Origin: Pseudomonas graminis
GTDB lineage: Bacteria > Pseudomonadota > Gammaproteobacteria > Pseudomonadales > Pseudomonadaceae
Assembly: GCF_004364335.1 (NCBI RefSeq)
Contig: NZ_SOCR01000012.1
Location: forward strand, 45,816-109,815
Reading direction: 5' to 3'
DNA length: 64,000 bases
Part shown: positions 25,512-34,450 of the stretch, piece by piece
How positions within the stretch are numbered: position 1 is the first letter of the stretch
How the letters are laid out: every line of letters begins with the position of its first letter
The notes under the pieces: model-generated
The model's database searches: none
What the model was told of the DNA's origin: nothing
Seen by the model: only the letters and a program-made list of their open reading frames with translations
Position numbers and translations under genes: made by a program

Positions 25512-25808
25512 ATGAGCATGCAACAGCGTATCGAATCCGCGTTGACGGTCTTTCAGCCCGAGTACCTTCAGGTGCTCAATGAAAGCCACATGCACAGTCG
25601 TGGCACGGACACTCACTACAAGGCGGTGGTGGTCAGCGAGCAATTCGCCGGCCTCAACGCGGTCAAGCGTCATCAGAAGGTCTACGGCCTGCTCGGTGGT
25701 CTGATGGGTGAGTTCCACGCGTTGGCGCTGCACACCTACACTCCCGAGGAATGGGCGAAGCTCGGCGCCGCGCCGTCTTCCCCGACCTGTGCGGGTGGGC
25801 ACGACTGA
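25512..25808 (+). CDS. BolA-family protein
   Basis: A 98-residue BolA/IbaG-type protein with the class II KH-like fold: an N-terminal helix QQRIESALTVFQPEYLQVLNES, the HMHSRGTDTHYKAVVVSEQF loop and strands, and RHQKVYGLLGGLMGEFHALALHTYTPEEW. BolA proteins partner with monothiol glutaredoxins in iron-sulfur trafficking and act in stress responses and cell shape. The C-terminus carries a short Cys/His-containing extension (CAGGHD) beyond the core domain. Confidence 0.92.
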   Translation: MSMQQRIESALTVFQPEYLQVLNESHMHSRGTDTHYKAVVVSEQFAGLNAVKRHQKVYGLLGGLMGEFHALALHTYTPEEWAKLGAAPSSPTCAGGHD

Positions 25809-25859
25809 CGCACGCCGCCCGGAGAAGGTGTTCAGCCTTCTTCGGATGGCAAGCGACTG

Positions 25860-26423
25860 TTATGCCGGCAGGGGGCCATAGGCACGGTAGGCTTCAATCA
25901 GCGTGTCGAAAACCGCAATGTCTGACGTGCTTCTTGCGATAAGTTGAGCCCCCGCGACGGCCGAAAAAATGGCTCGCGCGCGGATGTCGCTCTCGGCTTC
26001 CTCGCAGTATTTCGCCGAGACGAGCAGTCGGCTCAGCCAGTCCACGTTCACTTGAGTGAAAGCCTGCATCTCCTTGACCATCGCAGGGGGAAGATTATCG
26101 GTTTCAGCTCCCACAAAACTTCCCAGACACAGCCGGTTGTCGGCTTCCAGCGAGCGACGAAAAATTTCGGGGAATCGGCGCAATGCCTCCACCGGATCCG
26201 GCGTCTGCCCGGAAATAGCCTCGAGCGCAGCCGCACCGTCTTGCCAATACCGCCTGGCAACGGCAATACCCAGATCGGCCTTGCTCGGGAAGTGGTAATA
26301 GATACTGGCTGGCTTGATGCCAACCTCATGGGCCAAGTCGCGAAAATTCAGTCCGTTGTAACCCTGTGACTGGGCAATGTTTCGGGCAGCCAGAAGTATG
26401 GCTTCGCGGGCGTTGATGCTCAT
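25860..26423 (-). CDS. TetR-family transcriptional regulator
   Basis: A 187-residue TetR-type repressor with helix-turn-helix NFRDLAHEVGIKPASIYYHFPSKADLG at about residues 31-57 and a helical ligand-binding part. I chose ATG 26423 (MSINAREA), preceded by AAAGG; ATG 26438 is an alternative. It lies downstream of a GST gene in the same direction, and two perfect dyads flank the promoter of that gene, so it is the likely regulator of the GST and perhaps of itself through co-transcription. Confidence 0.88.
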   Translation of the reverse strand: MSINAREAILLAARNIAQSQGYNGLNFRDLAHEVGIKPASIYYHFPSKADLGIAVARRYWQDGAAALEAISGQTPDPVEALRRFPEIFRRSLEADNRLCLGSFVGAETDNLPPAMVKEMQAFTQVNVDWLSRLLVSAKYCEEAESDIRARAIFSAVAGAQLIARSTSDIAVFDTLIEAYRAYGPLPA

Positions 26424-26528
26424 TGTCGTGCCTTTCATGGGTCGGACGAGTTGCAGTGGAGCCGGCCATCTTAAAGCAAAAGCTCCAGCCCTCGTCCTCA
26501 CAGATCATGACGTGCCCATCCAGACGGA

Positions 26529-27230
26529 TCACGCGGAAGGCGAATCCAGCTCCGGTATGCCACTGCTGCGATCAGCGTAGGCGGCCTGGAAAGCCGGACG
26601 TTTCTGCCAGCGCTGCCAGTAGCTGTCCAGGTGCTCGAAACGCTCGTCCAGCGGGGTCGCGTTTACCGGGAACTTTGAAAAGGCAATGGCGGTTGCCAGC
26701 GTGATGTCGGCAAACGTGGGTTCGGCGCCGCCGAGGAGCCATTCGCGACCGTCAGCCAGATGACGATTCACCAGGGCAGCGTGCATCAGTGCCTCCTTGC
26801 GGCAGTGCTCACCCCATGCCTCATTCTTCGTCAACTCCAGCTTGAAGCCGAGTCCGGTGTGCAAGACGTGAAAAGCCGTGACGATCCGATAAAGGATATG
26901 CACCCAGATGCGGTTATCCCACATGTTGTCCAGGCCCTGTTCCAGCGCGCTTTCGCCCATGATCTTGCGGCCTGGATAGGACTGGTCGAGAAAACGGGCA
27001 ATGGCCGGTGTTTCTGAGATGAAGCTGCCATCTGCCAGTTGAAGCGTAGGGGTTTCGCCCCATGGGTTCATATTGAGGTGACGCCAGCCGCGCTGCTCGC
27101 CACCGGGTGCCATGTCATAGACGGTTTCATCGAACTGATCGGCGATGCCCTTTTCGTGCATGAACAAGCGCAGTCGCTGGGGATTGGGGAACGCGGAAGG
27201 GGAGGTGAATAGCTGCAGTTTGGGCGTCAT
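26529..27230 (-). CDS. Glutathione S-transferase family protein
   Basis: A 233-residue cytosolic GST with a thioredoxin-like N-terminal domain (LQLFTSPSAFPNPQRLRLFMHEKGI, then the cis-proline/GSH motif NPWGETPTLQLADGSFISET at about 63-80) and an all-helical C-terminal domain. ATG 27230 replaces an upstream in-frame ATG at 27260 that would start inside an operator. It has its own promoter between two palindromes and precedes the TetR gene by about 105 bases. The conjugated compound is unknown, but TetR control suggests a xenobiotic or reactive electrophile. Confidence 0.88.
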   Translation of the reverse strand: MTPKLQLFTSPSAFPNPQRLRLFMHEKGIADQFDETVYDMAPGGEQRGWRHLNMNPWGETPTLQLADGSFISETPAIARFLDQSYPGRKIMGESALEQGLDNMWDNRIWVHILYRIVTAFHVLHTGLGFKLELTKNEAWGEHCRKEALMHAALVNRHLADGREWLLGGAEPTFADITLATAIAFSKFPVNATPLDERFEHLDSYWQRWQKRPAFQAAYADRSSGIPELDSPSA

Positions 27231-27258
27231 GGGGCTGTCCTGAAGTGAAGGGCTCGTC

Positions 27259-27335
27259 ACCTAACGGTTGTTAGGTAGGGGAAACCTTAGGCCTGAAAAG
27301 CTCATCGGTCAATAGGCTACCTAACATTCGTTAGG
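27259..27335 (-). promoter_or_regulatory. GST promoter bracketed by two perfect TetR-type operators
   Basis: On the minus strand a -35 TTGACC (27307-27312) and -10 TAAGGT (27284-27289) are 17 bases apart. A perfect dyad CCTAAC-N4-GTTAGG lies just upstream at 27320-27335 and a second one at 27260-27275, on or just after the expected start site. The dyad centres are 60 bases apart. Confidence 0.75.
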
Positions 27336-27364
27336 CTAGGGTTTGCCCCGGCGGTATCGGGCTC

Positions 27365-27991
27365 TTATGCCAAGTCCGTGGCGAGCTTGGAGGCCTGCGC
27401 CAGCGCCGCGTTGAAATTCGTCTCTGCTGTAGTCGCATCCCCGAGGGTTGCTTCCGAGACCACTGCATCGATGGCCGGAATACCCACCATCCGGGCCCAG
27501 GTTTTCAGGTAGGCGACCTGATGGTCGTAGTCCTCCGTGGGGAAGTCCTCCCCAAGCGCAACTCCGCGGGTCGCGAATACCACCAGTTTCTTGCCTTTGA
27601 GCAGACCGCGCATGCCTTGAGCGTCGAAATCGAACAGCACGCCCCGCTGGGACACGGCGTCGATCAGATGCTTGAGGCGATAGGGGATACCGAAATTCCA
27701 CATTGGCACGCTGAAAACAATGACGTCGGCGCGGTGGAAACGCTCGCCCAATGCGTGGATCTGCTTCCACACCGCCTGCTGCTCGCCGTTCATTTGCACA
27801 CCCTGCAGGTCGGCATACTTGGCTTCCAGGGCCGCGCCGTCGAAGGGCAGCAGATCGGTCGTCCAGACGTCCAGGACATCCACCGTGGCCTCGACGTGCA
27901 GCGAGGTCAGGGTTTCGAGATAGCGCGCAGCGAGTTTGAGAGAGGCAGAGCGATCGCCGCGGGGGGAGCTGGCAAGGTGAAGAATATGCAT
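27365..27991 (-). CDS. azoR: FMN-dependent NADH-azoreductase family protein
   Basis: A 208-residue flavodoxin-fold quinone/azo reductase. It shows the FMN phosphate loop SSPRGDRSAS near the N-terminus, the PMWNFGIPYRLKHLIDAVSQRGVLFDF segment (about 100-126) characteristic of AzoR/acyl-carrier phosphodiesterase homologues, and ATRGVALGED later. ATG 27991 is preferred over an in-frame ATG ten codons upstream. It lies upstream of the GST promoter in the same direction; whether it belongs to the same regulon is unclear, since no operator copy was found before it. Confidence 0.85.
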   Translation of the reverse strand: MHILHLASSPRGDRSASLKLAARYLETLTSLHVEATVDVLDVWTTDLLPFDGAALEAKYADLQGVQMNGEQQAVWKQIHALGERFHRADVIVFSVPMWNFGIPYRLKHLIDAVSQRGVLFDFDAQGMRGLLKGKKLVVFATRGVALGEDFPTEDYDHQVAYLKTWARMVGIPAIDAVVSEATLGDATTAETNFNAALAQASKLATDLA

Positions 27992-28230
27992 CGGATGGGT
28001 ACCTGTGGGGGGCGGAGACACGGTTCCAATTTAGTCCATGAGGCCCATGCCGATGTTCCCGGCCGATGCTCCGGACAGGTGGGCAGGGTGATGAGACGAT
28101 CGATCAACCAGCCTGTCTGCCCGACGTTGATTCTTGATAGAATCCGCGCCGCGTTGCCCGGTCGGCGCGCGTTCATCTGAATCATTCACCCGGTAGGCCC
28201 TTTGCGAGGGTCACCACCTGGAGACGCCAC

Positions 28231-29202
28231 ATGACCCAAACCGCACCCATCGTCGTCGCGGCGCTGTACAAATTCGTCACCCTTTCCGATTACGTCGCGT
28301 TGCGCGAGCCCCTGTTGCAAGCCATGGTCGACAACGGCATCAAAGGCACCTTGCTGATCGCCGAGGAAGGCATCAACGGCACGGTATCCGGCAGCCGCGA
28401 GGGCATCGACGGCTTGATGGCCTGGCTGAAGAACGATCCGCGCATGGTCGACATCGACCACAAGGAATCGTACTGCGACGAGCAGCCGTTCTACCGCACC
28501 AAGGTCAAACTCAAGAAAGAGATCGTGACCCTCGGCGTGCCGGGTGTTGACCCGAACAAGGCCGTTGGCACCTACGTCGATCCCAAGGACTGGAACGCGC
28601 TGATCGCCGACCCAGAAGTGCTGCTCATCGACACGCGCAACGATTACGAAGTGTCGATCGGCACCTTCGAAGGCGCGATTGATCCCAAGACCACTTCCTT
28701 CCGTGAGTTTCCCGACTACATCAAGGCCCACTTCGACCCGGCAAAGCACAAGAAGGTCGCGATGTTCTGCACCGGCGGCATTCGCTGTGAGAAGGCGTCC
28801 AGCTACATGCTCGGCGAAGGGTTCGAAGAGGTCTATCACCTCAAGGGTGGCATTCTCAAATACCTGGAAGAAGTGCCCCAGGAAGAAACCCGCTGGCAGG
28901 GTGACTGCTTTGTGTTCGACAATCGCGTCACCGTCCGCCACGACCTGACCGAGGGCGACTACGATCAATGCCATGCCTGCCGCACGCCGATCAGCGCCGA
29001 AGACCGGGCCAGCGAGCATTATTCGCCGGGCGTCAGTTGCCCGCACTGCTGGGATTCGCTGAGCGAGAAAACCCGCCGCAGCGCCATCGACCGGCAAAAG
29101 CAGATCGAGCTGGCGAAGGCGCGCAATCAGCCGCACCCGATCGGGCGCAATTATCGTGCGCTTGACGGCCAGACGATTGAAACCCCAAGCAACGAGGCCT
29201 GA
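28231..29202 (+). CDS. trhO: tRNA uridine(34) hydroxylase (rhodanese-type)
   Basis: TrhO (YceA) hydroxylates uridine 34 of certain tRNAs in an oxygen-dependent step of (m)cmo5U synthesis. The 323-residue protein has the N-terminal YceA domain (YKFVTLSDY, GTLLIAEEGINGTVSG), a central rhodanese domain with Cys180 in FCTGGIRCEKAS, and C-terminal cysteines (CHACRTPI, CPHCW) that may bind a metal. Its length and order of domains are typical. It is followed after three bases by a DsbA-like gene, and the two are probably translated from one message. Confidence 0.93.
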   Translation: MTQTAPIVVAALYKFVTLSDYVALREPLLQAMVDNGIKGTLLIAEEGINGTVSGSREGIDGLMAWLKNDPRMVDIDHKESYCDEQPFYRTKVKLKKEIVTLGVPGVDPNKAVGTYVDPKDWNALIADPEVLLIDTRNDYEVSIGTFEGAIDPKTTSFREFPDYIKAHFDPAKHKKVAMFCTGGIRCEKASSYMLGEGFEEVYHLKGGILKYLEEVPQEETRWQGDCFVFDNRVTVRHDLTEGDYDQCHACRTPISAEDRASEHYSPGVSCPHCWDSLSEKTRRSAIDRQKQIELAKARNQPHPIGRNYRALDGQTIETPSNEA

Positions 29203-29205
29203 GCC

Positions 29206-29841
29206 ATGTCCACCCGCCTGCTGTATGTGATGGACCCGATGTGTTCCTGGTGCTGGGGGTTTTCTCCGGTGGCCGAAGCATTGGTCGAGCAGGCGGCAGC
29301 GGCGGGGGTGCCGTTGCATCTGGTGGTGGGCGGATTGCGCACCGGCAGTGGCGCGGCGCTGGAGCCGACGACCAAACGCTACATTCTCGAACACTGGCAA
29401 GCGGTGCACGAGGCCACGGGCCAGGCATTTCGTTTCGACGGCGCCTTGCCCGACGGTTTCGTCTACGACACCGCGCCCGCCTGCCGGGCCATCGTTGCGG
29501 CGCGCAGTCTGGCGCCGGACGTTGCCTGGCGGCTGGTCAAGGAAATTCAGCAAGCGTTTTACCTTCACGGTCGCGACGTGACCCACGGCTCGGTGCTGGC
29601 AGAGCTCGCCGAAAAAGCCGGCTTGCCGCGGATCGAGTTCGCCGAAGCCTTCGACAGTGCCGAACAGCACACCGCGACCGCGTCGGATTTCTCCTGGGTT
29701 CAGGACCTGGGCATAGCGGGTTTCCCGACGCTGCTTGCCCAGCGCAACGGCCAACTGGCGCTGCTGACCAACGGCTATCAACCCCTCGATGTCCTCGGGC
29801 CGTTGCTCGGTCGCTGGCTGGAGCGCAACGCCAGTGCCTGA
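29206..29841 (+). CDS. DsbA-family (FrnE-like) thiol oxidoreductase, cytoplasmic
   Basis: A 211-residue thioredoxin-fold protein with CSWC at residues 13-16 in DPMCSWCWGFSP, a long helical insertion, and IAGFPTLLA near residue 170 that provides the cis-proline loop. There is no signal peptide, so it probably works in the cytoplasm, unlike true DsbA. Its close coupling to trhO upstream and to the ABC exporter downstream (eight-base overlap) is notable. Substrate unknown. Confidence 0.87.
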   Translation: MSTRLLYVMDPMCSWCWGFSPVAEALVEQAAAAGVPLHLVVGGLRTGSGAALEPTTKRYILEHWQAVHEATGQAFRFDGALPDGFVYDTAPACRAIVAARSLAPDVAWRLVKEIQQAFYLHGRDVTHGSVLAELAEKAGLPRIEFAEAFDSAEQHTATASDFSWVQDLGIAGFPTLLAQRNGQLALLTNGYQPLDVLGPLLGRWLERNASA

Positions 29842-31675
29842 CGTCTCCGACCTGGAACACCGCACTCCCGCCGCATCGGCTCATGAGCGTACTGCCGCTG
29901 ATCGCCTGAACTGGGCGCAGATCAGGCGCCTTGCCCTGCAACACAAAAAGGCGCTGTGGATCGCCAATGGCGTCGCGGTCCTGGCGGTGCTCTGCTCGGT
30001 GCCGATCCCTTTGCTGCTGCCCTTGCTGGTTGATGAAGTGCTGTTGGGCAAAGGCAATTCGGCGCTGATCTTCATGAATCAGTTCCTGCCCGACAGCCTG
30101 CACAAGCCGGTCGGCTACATCGGTCTGATGCTGGTGGCCACACTCTGCCTGCGACTGGGCGCGCTGGTGTTCAACGTGATCCAGGCGCGGTTGTTCGCCG
30201 GGCTGGCCAAGGACATCGTCTACCGCATCCGCACGCGCCTGATCGAGCGGCTCAAGCGCATCTCGCTGAGCGAATACGAAAGCCTGGGCAGCGGCACCGT
30301 CACCGCGCATCTGGTGACGGATCTGGACACCGTCGACAAATTCGTCGGCGAGACGCTGAGCAAGTTTCTCGTGGCGATGCTTACCCTCGCGGGCACCGCC
30401 GCGATCCTGATGTGGATGCACTGGCAACTGGCGCTGCTGATCCTGCTGTTCAACCCGCTGGTGGTGTTCGCCACGGTCAAGCTCGGCAAGCGCGTCAAAC
30501 ACCTCAAGAAGCTGGAAAACGACAGCACTTCGCGTTTCACCCAGGCGCTCACTGAAACCCTCGACGCCATTCAGGAGATCCGTGCCAGTAACCGTCAGGG
30601 CTATTTCCTCGGATTACTCGGCCTGCGTGCCCGGGAAGTGCGCGATTACGCGGTGTCGTCCCAGTGGAAGAGCGATGCCTCGGGCCGGGCCAGCGGTTTG
30701 CTGTTCCAGTTCGGCATCGACATCTTCCGCGCTGCCGCGATGCTCACGGTGCTGTTCTCCGACCTGTCCATCGGCCACATGCTGGCGGTATTCAGCTACC
30801 TGTGGTTCATGATCGGGCCAGTCGAACAGCTACTGAATCTGCAGTACGCCTACTACGCGGCCGGCGGTGCCCTGACCCGGATCAACGAGCTGCTGGCCCG
30901 CGCGGACGAGCCTCAGTACCCGGGGCAGACCAATTCGTTCACGGGGCGGCAGACGGTGAGCATCGACGTGCGTGGTTTGAGCTTCGGCTACAACGACGAG
31001 TTGGTCCTCGATCATTTGGACCTGTCGATCAATCCCGGCGAAAAAGTTGCGATCGTGGGAGCCAGCGGCGGTGGCAAGAGCACGCTCGTTCAGTTGCTGC
31101 TCGGCCTGTACACCGCCCGATCCGGGGTCATTCGTTTCGGGGGTTCAAGCTTGCAGGAGATTGGCCTGGACACCGTTCGCGAGAACGTCGCCGTGGTGCT
31201 GCAGCATCCGGCGCTGTTCAACGACACCGTCCGTGCCAACCTGCTGATGGGCCGCGAGCAGGATGACAACGCCTGCTGGCAGGCGCTGGAAATCGCTCAA
31301 ATGGATGCGACGATCCGCGCCCTGCCCCTGGGGCTGGACAGCGTGGTCGGGCGTTCGGGGGTTCGCCTGTCCGGCGGCCAGCGCCAGAGGCTGGCGATCG
31401 CGCGCATGGTGTTGGCCGACCCCAAGGTGGTCATTCTCGACGAGGCCACGTCTGCGCTGGACGCCGCGACCGAGTACAACCTGCACCAGGCCCTGAACCG
31501 TTTTCTCAGTGGCCGCACGACGCTGATCATTGCCCACCGACTGTCGGCGGTGAAACAGGCGGACCGTGTGCTGGTGTTCGATGGAGGGCGCATCGCCGAA
31601 GACGGTGATCATCAGCAATTGATTGCGGACGGCGGACTGTACGCTAGGCTCTACGGACACCTGCAACAGGTGTGA
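29834..31675 (+). CDS. ABC transporter, fused permease and ATPase
   Basis: A 613-residue exporter-type half transporter: an N-terminal cytoplasmic lead, a six-span transmembrane domain (about 40-320) and a nucleotide-binding domain with Walker A GASGGGKST (about 409-417), signature LSGGQRQRL (about 511), Walker B VVILDEATSALD and the IIAHRLS histidine. I chose GTG 29834, overlapping the previous gene; earlier starts run into it and no better internal ATG with a ribosome-binding site is seen. It presumably dimerises. The cargo is unknown; the DsbA-like neighbour could hint at a thiol-containing peptide. Confidence 0.88.
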   Translation: MPDVSDLEHRTPAASAHERTAADRLNWAQIRRLALQHKKALWIANGVAVLAVLCSVPIPLLLPLLVDEVLLGKGNSALIFMNQFLPDSLHKPVGYIGLMLVATLCLRLGALVFNVIQARLFAGLAKDIVYRIRTRLIERLKRISLSEYESLGSGTVTAHLVTDLDTVDKFVGETLSKFLVAMLTLAGTAAILMWMHWQLALLILLFNPLVVFATVKLGKRVKHLKKLENDSTSRFTQALTETLDAIQEIRASNRQGYFLGLLGLRAREVRDYAVSSQWKSDASGRASGLLFQFGIDIFRAAAMLTVLFSDLSIGHMLAVFSYLWFMIGPVEQLLNLQYAYYAAGGALTRINELLARADEPQYPGQTNSFTGRQTVSIDVRGLSFGYNDELVLDHLDLSINPGEKVAIVGASGGGKSTLVQLLLGLYTARSGVIRFGGSSLQEIGLDTVRENVAVVLQHPALFNDTVRANLLMGREQDDNACWQALEIAQMDATIRALPLGLDSVVGRSGVRLSGGQRQRLAIARMVLADPKVVILDEATSALDAATEYNLHQALNRFLSGRTTLIIAHRLSAVKQADRVLVFDGGRIAEDGDHQQLIADGGLYARLYGHLQQV

Positions 31676-31948
31676 CACACACAGCCTGGGAGCGTCCGGG
31701 GCGCCGCGCGCAAATGGCGTATCGCCACTGGAACACGTCAATTCTTGGGCTAAACTTTGCCTCGCCGCTCACCGGAAGTGTGAAAAGCGTCATATTTACG
31801 TCTTCGCATCCGATTGGCTGGTTACGTCTTGTAAAAGATGTGAGAGATTGTCTGCTGCGTCGTGGAAATTAGCGAAGTCCCTCAGGCTCCAGGAAGGTTG
31901 CCTGGCGTGGGGGGGCGGAGTACCTGCAGTGCTGATGAAAGGGACACC

Positions 31949-34414
31949 ATGAAGCAAAAGCGGATTCTCGAGAAGCCTCGTCTTCTGGGCATCGTCTGGC
32001 CATTTATCGCCGTCGTGCTGTTACAGGCGCTGCTCGGCTGCGTCAGTCTGTACATGATGTCCGCAGTGCGCAGCTACATTGGCGGTGAGAGCCTGTGGTC
32101 GAAGGGCCAGAAAGACGCCATCTACTACCTGAATCTGTACGCCAACAGCCGCGACGACATCAACTACCTGAAGTACCAGAAAGCAATTGCCATTCCCCAG
32201 GGTGGGCATGACTTGCGGCTGGCGATGGATCAGCCGGTGCCCGACATCGCGCGCGCCACTGCGGGAATTCTGCAGGGTGGCAACCATCCCGACGATGCCC
32301 AGAGCATCATCTGGCTCTACCTGAACTTCCAGCACTTCAGCTACCTGGAAAAGGCGATCGACCTGTGGAAGGTCGGTGACAACTACTTGGTGCAGCTCGA
32401 TGAAGTCGCGCGGGAAATGCACGCGCGGATTCAGGAAGGCAACGTTACCAACAGCGAGGTACTGGGCTGGCGCCAGCGCATCAGCGCCATCAACGAAGGC
32501 GTCACGCCGGCAGCCATGGCCTTCAGCGACGCGCTGGGGGAGGGCTCGCGGGTCATCCTGCGGATTCTGCTGGTGGTCAACCTCGCCACGGCGCTGTGCC
32601 TGATCATCCTTGCACTGCTGCGCACCCAAAAATTGCTGGAACAGCGCCATGCCTTTGCGATTGCGCTGCAGATGGAAAAAGAGCGCGCGCAGATCACCCT
32701 GGAGTCCATCGGTGACGGCGTCATCACCACTGATGTCGACGGCTCCATCGTCTACATGAACCCCGCCGCCGAGCTCATGACCCACTGGAAGAACGAGCAG
32801 GCGGCCGGTCTGCCGCTGGCCGCGCTGTTCAGCCTGCTCGACGAAAACGATCAGAAAGACACCTCGACCCTGATCGAGCGCATGCTCAGTGGCAACCTGG
32901 GCGGCGGCAGTGAGAGTTCAAGACTGATTCAGCGCCTGGACGGCAGCACCGTTTCAGTCGCGCTGGTCGGCTCGCCGATCCGCACCGAGGGCAAGGTCAG
33001 TGGCGCAGTGCTGGTGTTGCATGACATGACTCAGGAGCGTCAGTACATCGCCAATCTGTCCTGGCAGGCGACCCATGATGCGCTGACCGGCCTGACCAAC
33101 CGCCGCGAGTTCGAGTACCGCCTCGAGCTGGCCCTCAACGGCCTGGCCGAACAGCCGGCGCGGCATGCGTTGATGTTCCTCGACCTCGACCAGTTCAAGC
33201 TGGTCAACGACACCAGTGGTCATGCCGCCGGTGATGAACTGCTGCGGCACATCTGCACGTTGCTGCAGCAGGGGGTGCGCGAAGGCGACACGCTGGCGCG
33301 TCTGGGCGGCGACGAGTTCGGCATTCTCCTCGAGCACTGCGCGCCGGAGGCCGCCGAGCGGGTGGCCGAGAGCCTGCGGCAAACCGTGGAAAGCCTGCAT
33401 TTTGTCTGGAAAGCCCGGCCGTTTGTCACCACCGTCAGCATCGGCCTGGTGCACATCGACGAAGTCCCGACCACCCTCGAGACTTCGCTGCGCGCCGCCG
33501 ACATGGCCTGCTACATGGCCAAGGAGAAAGGTCGCAACCGGGTTCAGGTCTACCACGACGACGATTCCGATCTGTCCACCCGCTTTGGCGAAATGGCCTG
33601 GATTCAGCGCCTGCACATGGCCCTCGAAGACAACCGCTTCTGTTTGTACTCCCAGGAAATTGCAGCGCTGGGCCGTAACCCCGATCAGGGTCACGGGCAT
33701 ATCGAGATTCTGCTGCGGCTGCGCGATGAGTCCGGGCGCATGATCCTGCCGGACAGCTTCATCCCCGCCGCCGAGCGCTACGGCATGATGACCACCCTGG
33801 ATCGGTGGGTGGTGCAGCACGTGTTCAAGATCATTGCCGACTGTCTCAAGGCCGAGCACCACAAAGGGCCGATGGCGGTATGTGCCATCAATCTGTCCGG
33901 GAGCAGTATTGGCGACGACGCCTTTCTTGAGTATTTGCGACAGCAGTTCCAGATCTACGCAATCCCCCCTGAACTTATCTGTTTTGAAATCACCGAAACC
34001 AGTGCGATCGCCAATCTGGGCAGCGCCATTCGGTTCATCAATGAACTTAAAAGTCTGGGATGCCGTTTCTCTCTGGATGACTTCTGTGCAGGCATGTCGT
34101 CATTCGCGTACCTGAAGCACTTGCCTGTGGACTTCCTGAAGATTGATGGCAGTTTCGTAAAAGACATGCTCGACGATCCGGTCAACCGGGCGATGGTGGA
34201 AGTGATCAACCATATCGGGCACGTAATGGGCAAAAAGACGATCGCCGAGTTCGTCGAGAGCCCCCAGATAGAGCAGGCGTTATTGGAAATCGGTGTGGAC
34301 TACGCTCAGGGTTACGTCATCGAGCGACCGCAATTATTCACCTGTGAATGTCTGCACGCACGGCCCGCGAGGCAGACCCCGCTGTTGTTCAGCGCTCCCG
34401 GGACTTTTCGCTGA
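31949..34414 (+). CDS. Membrane-anchored PAS-GGDEF-EAL cyclic-di-GMP protein
   Basis: An 821-residue inner-membrane signalling protein: transmembrane span (about 12-34), a periplasmic region of about 170 residues without a domain I recognise, a second span (about 205-227), a PAS domain (about 245-365), GGDEF and EAL. The cyclase motif GGDEF is at 453-457 with an RxxD product-inhibition site (REGD) exactly five residues before it. The EAL motif reads EIL (Glu586) and DD is at 710-711, with later Lys and Glu kept, so both activities may be intact. ATG 31949 follows AAAGGG. It stands alone after the ABC gene. Confidence 0.88.
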   Translation: MKQKRILEKPRLLGIVWPFIAVVLLQALLGCVSLYMMSAVRSYIGGESLWSKGQKDAIYYLNLYANSRDDINYLKYQKAIAIPQGGHDLRLAMDQPVPDIARATAGILQGGNHPDDAQSIIWLYLNFQHFSYLEKAIDLWKVGDNYLVQLDEVAREMHARIQEGNVTNSEVLGWRQRISAINEGVTPAAMAFSDALGEGSRVILRILLVVNLATALCLIILALLRTQKLLEQRHAFAIALQMEKERAQITLESIGDGVITTDVDGSIVYMNPAAELMTHWKNEQAAGLPLAALFSLLDENDQKDTSTLIERMLSGNLGGGSESSRLIQRLDGSTVSVALVGSPIRTEGKVSGAVLVLHDMTQERQYIANLSWQATHDALTGLTNRREFEYRLELALNGLAEQPARHALMFLDLDQFKLVNDTSGHAAGDELLRHICTLLQQGVREGDTLARLGGDEFGILLEHCAPEAAERVAESLRQTVESLHFVWKARPFVTTVSIGLVHIDEVPTTLETSLRAADMACYMAKEKGRNRVQVYHDDDSDLSTRFGEMAWIQRLHMALEDNRFCLYSQEIAALGRNPDQGHGHIEILLRLRDESGRMILPDSFIPAAERYGMMTTLDRWVVQHVFKIIADCLKAEHHKGPMAVCAINLSGSSIGDDAFLEYLRQQFQIYAIPPELICFEITETSAIANLGSAIRFINELKSLGCRFSLDDFCAGMSSFAYLKHLPVDFLKIDGSFVKDMLDDPVNRAMVEVINHIGHVMGKKTIAEFVESPQIEQALLEIGVDYAQGYVIERPQLFTCECLHARPARQTPLLFSAPGTFR

Positions 34415-34450
34415 ACACACCCTACGCAACTCAACATAAGGAGCTACACA

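Noticed and set aside
28186..29865. 559-codon frame antisense to trhO and the DsbA-like gene
   Set aside because: It spans two well-supported genes on the other strand and has no family features.
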